From the NCBI GenBank assembly GCA_050731755.1, contig JBOHPP010000065.1:1-33824 (forward strand): DNA of 33,824 nucleotides. Direction: 5' to 3'. Numbering within the stretch: position 1 is the stretch's first letter; each line of letters opens with the position of its first letter. The notes beneath the pieces were generated by a model, which searched no databases, was not told the origin of the DNA, and worked only from the letters and a program-made list of their open reading frames with translations. The position numbers and the translations under genes were made by a program. Shown piece by piece: positions 30,464 through 33,824 of this stretch. Origin of the DNA: JBOHPP01 sp050731755 (GTDB taxonomy: Bacteria > Methylomirabilota > Methylomirabilia > Rokubacteriales > CSP1-6).

Positions 30464-30697
30464 ACGGTGCGCAGGCTGGTTCTCCGCGCACCGTAGTGGA
30501 AGTACCTCCGGACCTCCGGAAGGAGCGGGTATGGAGCAGACCCCACCGGGCCTAGCGGCCGCGCCGGGCGGGCGCTTGCTAGCAGCCCCGAACGGCGCCA
30601 GCGGACCGCTCCAGGACTAAGCCCCGGCTTTTGCTGGGACGCGCAGCGTGACGCTGCGCACACGAAGGGGAGCCCGTGGGCGGGCCACCCCGCCCAC
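30464..30697 (+). ncRNA. structured transcript candidate with hairpins around a short ORF
   Basis: Part of a 370-bp stretch without large genes (30409-30778). Perfect hairpins: TACGGTGCGC/GCGCACCGTA (about 30464-30495, 13-nt loop); GCGCAGCG-TGA-CGCTGCGC (30641-30659); GTGGGCGGG-CCAC-CCCGCCCAC (30676-30697). A short CCCGGC/GCTGGG stem follows the ORF stop. The sites flank the ORF 30531-30620 and its ribosome site. I do not recognise a named RNA family. Confidence 0.35.
30531..30620 (+). CDS. possible 29-residue peptide or leader peptide
   Basis: ATG 30531 to TAA 30620. The codon is preceded by AAGGAG with 5-6 nt spacing, one of the best ribosome sites in the window. The peptide begins MEQTPPGLAAAPGG and ends ASGPLQD; it has no cysteine, no signal peptide and no similarity I recognise. 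It lies after a promoter-like site and a strong hairpin, and before further hairpins, so it could be a leader peptide, a small regulator or the coding part of a dual-function RNA. No modification enzymes are adjacent. Confidence 0.35.
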   Translation: MEQTPPGLAAAPGGRLLAAPNGASGPLQD

Positions 30698-30711
30698 GCC
30701 CCCGGACAGAT

Positions 30712-30777
30712 GGAGCCCTGCGCACCTCGCTCAGGCCACCCACGGTCCAAACCGGCCTCGCGGCCCCCGCTACAGTG
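30712..30777 (+). repeat. 66-bp dispersed repeat, copy B
   Basis: Aligns without gaps to copy A (about 50 of 66 identical). Blocks CAGGCCACCCACG (30732-30744) and CTCGCGGCCCCCGCTACA (30757-30774) are nearly invariant among copies. It lies just beyond the hairpin-rich stretch, 2 bp before the stop of a small minus-strand gene. Confidence 0.65.
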
Positions 30778-30778
30778 G

Positions 30779-30949
30779 TCAGTTCAGCCCTTCGATGCGC
30801 ACCCGGGCCGCCGCCGCCTGCAACAGGCCCCAGTACCAGTCTGGCGTCTCGATGACGAATGCGATCATCATGCCCCGGTTAACGGTAAAGCGATGCATGA
30901 CGACACCCGGGGGGTCCTCGATCGGCCAGTCAGGCTCGGGTGGCATCAT
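30779..30949 (-). CDS. hypothetical 56-residue tryptophan-containing protein
   Basis: Starts ATGATG at 30949. The peptide begins MMPPEPDWPIEDPPGVVMHR and continues FTVNRGMMIAFVIETPDWYWGLLQAAAARV. It has acidic/proline start, a beta-like middle and an amphipathic end. No family recognised. It is the second of two small minus-strand genes, 42 bp after the zinc-ribbon-like gene, and ends 2 bp from a 66-bp repeat. The ordered hydrophobic pattern and position make it plausible; the ribosome site is weak. Confidence 0.45.
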   Translation of the reverse strand: MMPPEPDWPIEDPPGVVMHRFTVNRGMMIAFVIETPDWYWGLLQAAAARVRIEGLN

Positions 30950-30991
30950 TCTGTCCAGGCTGCAACGCCGATGCCACGCCTGCGGAGACGC

Positions 30992-31198
30992 TCAGGCGGC
31001 GCGGCCGACGCTGCAGTGACGGCAGATCCGGTTGTCGATCTCCTGGGTGGCGCGGAGAGGCCCCGCACACTGTGTGCAGCGGGCATCCCGAACGAGGGGA
31101 TGATGCACGCGACAGGCCCCGGTCGACGCCTTCACGGCGTGGCGGGTACAGCCGTTCCACACACACTTCCCGAACGTCACGGCCTCTGAGGGTTGCAA
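30992..31198 (-). CDS. small cysteine-rich, zinc-ribbon-like protein
   Basis: 68 residues from TTG 31198 (GTG 31180 is an alternative giving 62). Cysteines occur as C-x4-C (KCVWNGC), C (ACRVHH), C-x2-C (CTQC) and C-x2-C (CRHC), with histidines in RVHHP and RHCS. This would make two zinc-binding sites, a treble-clef/ribbon-like protein. Such proteins often bind nucleic acid or other proteins, but no family is recognised. Divergent from the C39-like peptidase gene; operon with the 56-residue protein. Confidence 0.5.
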   Translation of the reverse strand: MQPSEAVTFGKCVWNGCTRHAVKASTGACRVHHPLVRDARCTQCAGPLRATQEIDNRICRHCSVGRAA

Positions 31199-31229
31199 GC
31201 GGCATGCCGTAGGAAACCAGTCGGCGGGC

Positions 31230-31235
31230 TATACT
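31230..31235 (+). promoter_or_regulatory. -10 box upstream of the C39-like peptidase gene
   Basis: TATACT at 31230-31235 is 28 nt before GTG 31264. No good -35 is seen. Transcription would start near 31242. Confidence 0.35.
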
Positions 31236-31263
31236 GCGTTTCGCGGATGAGGCTTCCCTCTCC

Positions 31264-32262
31264 GTGATCACGGATCTCTTCGTCGTCGCCTCCGGACTCG
31301 CCCCCGGTGACGTGACGGAGGTCATCCCTGCCGCGTGCCGCCGACCGGTCGAAGGTCCGCCGAGGGCTCGTCGCGACGGCGACGATACGCTCGTCGAGGT
31401 GGGGCCGTGGCGGCCGCGACGCGGGGCGCGGCACCTGTTGCCCGCGTTCAGCGTGCTCACTCGTGCCGACTACAGCGCGCGGTTCGAGCTGTCGGTGCTC
31501 GCCGTGGGCGAATGGTCGCCGTGGGTGGGCACGGCCACCATCGGCCGGGCCGAATTTCCTCCACTCGCCGCGTCCGCTCCCGGGTTGGAAGTCGACGTCG
31601 ATGTCTTCCACGCGCCAGTAGCGGTCGAGAGCGTGAAGCTCCGCCTGCGCCTGGGCGCGGCCGATGCCGCAACGCTGCTGGCCGCTCCCTGGCTGCTGAC
31701 GCTGTCGGCGTGTGATCTCGGCCCCCTGGAAACCGCGCCCAGCGCCGGCGCCGCGCGGCTGCCGGTGCCCGCGCTCAGCCAGATGGCCGAAGGCGGCGCG
31801 CTTGCCGCCCGGGTGTGCTCACCCACGAGCGTGGCCATGGTACTGGCCTACCTGGGGGCGGATGGCGACGTCGGCCGTCTCGCGGCCGAGATGTTCCATC
31901 CCGCGCTCGACATCTATGGCGTGTGGCCAGCGGCCATCTGCGCGGCGGCGCGTCGGGGAGTGCTCGGCTACCTGCTGCGCTTCCCCGACTGGACGGCGAC
32001 GGCGTGGTGTCTCGAGCGCGGACTGCCCGTGATCGCGTCCGTGCGGTATGCGGCGGGCGAACTCAGCGGCGCGGCGATCGCCGCCACGGCCGGACATCTG
32101 CTGGTGCTCACCGGCTACGAGGGCGGTGACGTCCTGGTCAACGATCCGGCGGCGCCGGACGCGGCGTCGGTCCGACGCCGGTACCGACGAGCCGACCTCA
32201 GCCGCGTGTGGCTCGAGCGCGCCGGCGTCGGCTACGTCCTCTTCAAACCCGGAGCACGCTGA
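31264..32262 (+). CDS. C39-like cysteine peptidase family protein
   Basis: 332 residues from GTG 31264. The first 170 residues are an unrecognised, probably beta-rich domain (FSVLTRADYSARFELSVLAVGEWSPWV). The C-terminal half is a papain-fold C39_2-like domain: ARVCSPTSVAMVLAYLG has the catalytic cysteine (near residue 185), TAGHLLVLTGYEGGDVLVNDPAAP the histidine (near 278) and Asp/Asn partner (near 294). No signal peptide, no transporter domain, so it is not a bacteriocin exporter. It may process or hydrolyse an intracellular peptide. It converges with the MscS-like gene across a strong hairpin. Confidence 0.78.
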   Translation: MITDLFVVASGLAPGDVTEVIPAACRRPVEGPPRARRDGDDTLVEVGPWRPRRGARHLLPAFSVLTRADYSARFELSVLAVGEWSPWVGTATIGRAEFPPLAASAPGLEVDVDVFHAPVAVESVKLRLRLGAADAATLLAAPWLLTLSACDLGPLETAPSAGAARLPVPALSQMAEGGALAARVCSPTSVAMVLAYLGADGDVGRLAAEMFHPALDIYGVWPAAICAAARRGVLGYLLRFPDWTATAWCLERGLPVIASVRYAAGELSGAAIAATAGHLLVLTGYEGGDVLVNDPAAPDAASVRRRYRRADLSRVWLERAGVGYVLFKPGAR

Positions 32263-32325
32263 CGTGCAACCCGTCCAAGGGCGGATCGAGCGGCGGGAAC
32301 GGTGGGTTGTTGCACCCCGCGTGAT

Positions 32326-32360
32326 GGGGAGGTTTGGAGGGGGCGGCCGCTGCCCCCTCC
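32326..32360. terminator. bidirectional terminator-like hairpin at a convergent junction
   Basis: GGAGGGGGC (32336-32344), 7-nt loop, GCCCCCTCC (32352-32360): a 9-bp perfect stem between the convergent peptidase and MscS-like genes. The left flank GGGGAGGTTTGGAGGGGGC matches the 12300-12318 hairpin closely. The rest of 32263-32422 holds nothing else I recognise. Confidence 0.6.
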
Positions 32361-32422
32361 AGTATCAAATAAAGGGGGTTGACCAACCTCCGAGCAAAGA
32401 CGGGTGACCGACTTGCGAGAAG

Positions 32423-33127
32423 TTACAGATGCGTGAGCCGCTCCCGTTCCGGGGGCGCCTCGCGCCGGAGGCGGCGGGCCAACAGCTCGCGCGCGATGTG
32501 CCGCCCACCGAGCCCGAAGGCCAGCGCCAGCGCGAAGACGAGGCCGCCGAACGTAATTCCGAACGCGACGAGGACCATCTCCTTGCCGATTCCGAGATGG
32601 GTGAGCGCGGTGGCCCCGGCGAACAGCAGCACGCCCCAGTGCGCCGCCCGGGCCAGCAGCCGCGCCTCGGGCAGCCCCGCGTTCACCGCCGCGATCAGCA
32701 GCCCCTGGCTGAGGAAGTTGGCCACGAGCCAGCCGGCGATCAGAATGAGCAAGGCTGCGAAGAGCGGGGGTACCAGCGAGAAGACGAACGCGGTGGCCGT
32801 ACCACCCTGGGCGCCGGCCAGCCGGTCGACGCCCAGGCTGGCGAAGAGGATGAACACGGCCCAGAAGGCGAGGAGCCCGAGGACGTCGGCGGGAGTGCGC
32901 AGGATGCCGGCCCGCCGGAGCGACGCCGCCACGCCCCACCGTTCCATCTGGTCGTCCAACCCGACGGCGCGCCCCAGCCGAGCCAGCACCAGGCGCACCA
33001 GCCACCCGAGCGCGAGCCCGAGGGCGATGAGCGTGACCATCAGCGCCAGCCCGGGCACGATGGCGGCGAGGCGGTCCCGAAGTTCGAGCAGCGCCGTCCA
33101 GACTCCCCGACTCCACCCGGTGTCCAT
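32423..33127 (-). CDS. conserved TM-helix/MscS-related membrane protein
   Basis: 234 residues from ATG 33127, preceded by an AGGGGG ribosome site. Five hydrophobic segments are visible: IVPGLALMVTLIALGLALGWLVRLVLARL, VLGLLAFWAVFILFASLG, FVFSLVPPLFAALLILIAGWLVANFL, LLFAGATALTHLGI and MVLVAFGITFGGLVFALALAFGLGG. RALGLAFGLGGRHIA-like ending and LDDQMERWGV match the 'conserved TM helix' repeats found in MscS-related proteins, here without the C-terminal cytoplasmic cage of true MscS. Possibly a small mechanosensitive or osmotic channel-like protein. Divergent from the lipoprotein gene. Confidence 0.75.
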   Translation of the reverse strand: MDTGWSRGVWTALLELRDRLAAIVPGLALMVTLIALGLALGWLVRLVLARLGRAVGLDDQMERWGVAASLRRAGILRTPADVLGLLAFWAVFILFASLGVDRLAGAQGGTATAFVFSLVPPLFAALLILIAGWLVANFLSQGLLIAAVNAGLPEARLLARAAHWGVLLFAGATALTHLGIGKEMVLVAFGITFGGLVFALALAFGLGGRHIARELLARRLRREAPPERERLTHL

Positions 33128-33155
33128 GAGGGTTCCCCCTAGACCATACACCCGG

Positions 33156-33161
33156 TACAAT
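33156..33161 (+). promoter_or_regulatory. -10 box close to the lipoprotein start codon
   Basis: TACAAT at 33156-33161 lies 9 nt before ATG 33171, so the transcript is nearly leaderless. A weak -35 (TTCCCC, 3 of 6) sits 17 bp upstream. Confidence 0.45.
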
Positions 33162-33170
33162 GCCCGGGAA

Positions 33171-33425
33171 ATGCGGATCCATAGCGTCCTGGCCGGGCTT
33201 GCCCTGGGCCTCGGGCTCGCGGGCTGCGCCCAGCCCGAGCGAGAGTGGCTGAAGCTCAACCAGCCGTACTCCACCGCGGAGTTCCGGCGCGACGTCGCGG
33301 AGTGCACGCGTAGCCGCGTCCTCGACGAAGCGTGCATGAAGGCCCGGGGCTGGGTCAGCGTGAACCCGCTCCGGCCCGAGAAGTCCGACGCCCCGGGCGC
33401 GCGGTCGGCCACGCCCCGCTACTAA
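33171..33425 (+). CDS. small predicted lipoprotein
   Basis: 84 residues. MRIHSVLAGLALGLGLAGC is a lipoprotein signal peptide with lipobox LAGC; the mature part begins at Cys19. The remainder (REWLKLNQPYSTAEFRRDVAEC) contains two further cysteines in EC and EAC, which could form a disulphide outside the cytoplasm. No family recognised. It ends 1 bp before the GTG of the HAD-like gene. The close promoter element and good signal peptide support it. Confidence 0.72.
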   Translation: MRIHSVLAGLALGLGLAGCAQPEREWLKLNQPYSTAEFRRDVAECTRSRVLDEACMKARGWVSVNPLRPEKSDAPGARSATPRY

Positions 33426-33824
33426 GTGACCGTCGTCCCGCCCCGCGGTGTGCTGTTCGACTTCGGGGGGGTCATCTGGGACATGCGGTGGGACGTCGCC
33501 CGGGCTCTGGAGGAGGCGCACGGCCTTCCGCGCGGCGCGATCTTCAAAACCCTCTACGGCTCGCCGGTGTGGCGCGAGGTCGAGTGTGGCCGGGGCGACC
33601 GCGAGGTCTGGCTGGCCGGCGCCCACGCCGAGCTGGAAGCCGAAGCCGGGCGGGCGCTTCCGCCGCTGCACGCCGAATGGCGTGGCGCCGGCGGCCCCAT
33701 TCATCGCAACGTCGAGTTGATCCGCTCGCTCCGCCCGCCCTATCGGCTCGCCGTCGTGAGCAACGCCGACGCCACGCTGCGCTCGCGCCTCAGCGACGGG
33801 CTCGGCATCGCCGGCCTCTTCGAC
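33426..33824 (+). CDS. HAD-superfamily hydrolase, truncated by the window edge
   Basis: Open from GTG 33426 to the window end; 133 codons are visible. RGVLFDFGGVIWDMRWD has the catalytic motif I (DFGG, with the usual DxD-type acidic position followed by GGV) and YRLAVVSNADATLRSRL the motif II serine/SNAD. The cap region between them is alpha-helical (ALEEAHGLPRGAIFKTLYG), typical of haloacid dehalogenase/epoxide-hydrolase N-terminal-like phosphatases. The rest, including motif III, is outside the window. Substrate unknown. Confidence 0.8.
   Translation, partial: MTVVPPRGVLFDFGGVIWDMRWDVARALEEAHGLPRGAIFKTLYGSPVWREVECGRGDREVWLAGAHAELEAEAGRALPPLHAEWRGAGGPIHRNVELIRSLRPPYRLAVVSNADATLRSRLSDGLGIAGLFD

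Noticed and set aside
30437..30500. Group II intron domain V or SRP RNA in the structured stretch
   Set aside because: Short resemblances (GGATGCGG and CCGGAAGGAG) do not extend to the required catalytic triad, GNRA loop or SRP core.

Overview
This is a high-GC (roughly 70 % by eye), gene-dense bacterial chromosomal segment with many 1-4 bp gene overlaps, GTG/TTG starts and large numbers of ABC/MFS transporters, CoA-ester enzymes and promiscuous hydrolases. That combination suggests an environmental, probably soil, organism such as a Rokubacteria/Methylomirabilota-type or deltaproteobacterial lineage. The assignment is inference only: there is no rRNA, tRNA or ribosomal protein gene here to fix taxonomy.

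Layout. 1-1918: end of a family-5 solute-binding protein plus two Dpp/Opp-type permeases. 1981-5346: a complete phosphonate/phosphite-type ABC importer (PhnD, PhnC and two separate PhnE permeases) behind a clear promoter, then an MFS carrier (5343-6554). 6581-7684: a low-GC patch with an orphan restriction-endonuclease-like gene and a 61-aa protein. 7681-9415: a VOC protein divergent from a fosmidomycin-resistance-like MFS carrier. 9522-12262: tRNA m1A58 methyltransferase (trmI) and a PpiD-like chaperone. 12277-16911: an RND pump with its periplasmic adaptor, divergent from greA (16938). 17458-20205: alpha/beta hydrolase, CaiB-type CoA transferase and a second hydrolase. 20227-20682: DinB-like protein.

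20907-23332 looks like an integron gene-cassette cluster without an integrase (a CALIN). Three attC-like imperfect palindromes (61-89 bp) separate a ParE/addiction-module toxin-antitoxin pair with an orphan PstS-like binding protein from a PIN-domain gene. Beside it lies an orphan DGQHR/DndB-like gene (23525-24655).

24797-30408: L-2-hydroxyglutarate oxidase divergent from a cupin-MaoC-CitE-like lyase-alcohol dehydrogenase run, then a glutamate-1-semialdehyde-aminotransferase-like enzyme. This looks like an organic-acid/CoA-ester module. 30409-30778 has no large gene but holds a promoter-like site, strong hairpins and a 29-codon ORF with a good ribosome binding site. 30779-31198 carries two small minus-strand genes, followed by a C39-like peptidase, an MscS/TM-helix protein, a small lipoprotein and the start of a HAD hydrolase.

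Structure beyond genes: (i) a 66-bp dispersed repeat in three indel-free copies; (ii) a related pair of G/C-rich hairpins, both at convergent gene ends; (iii) several promoters whose -10 box sits only 7-9 nt before the start codon, suggesting leaderless transcripts; (iv) operator-like direct and inverted repeats between the L-2-hydroxyglutarate oxidase and cupin genes. The attC cluster and the 66-bp repeat are the strongest unexplained signals.
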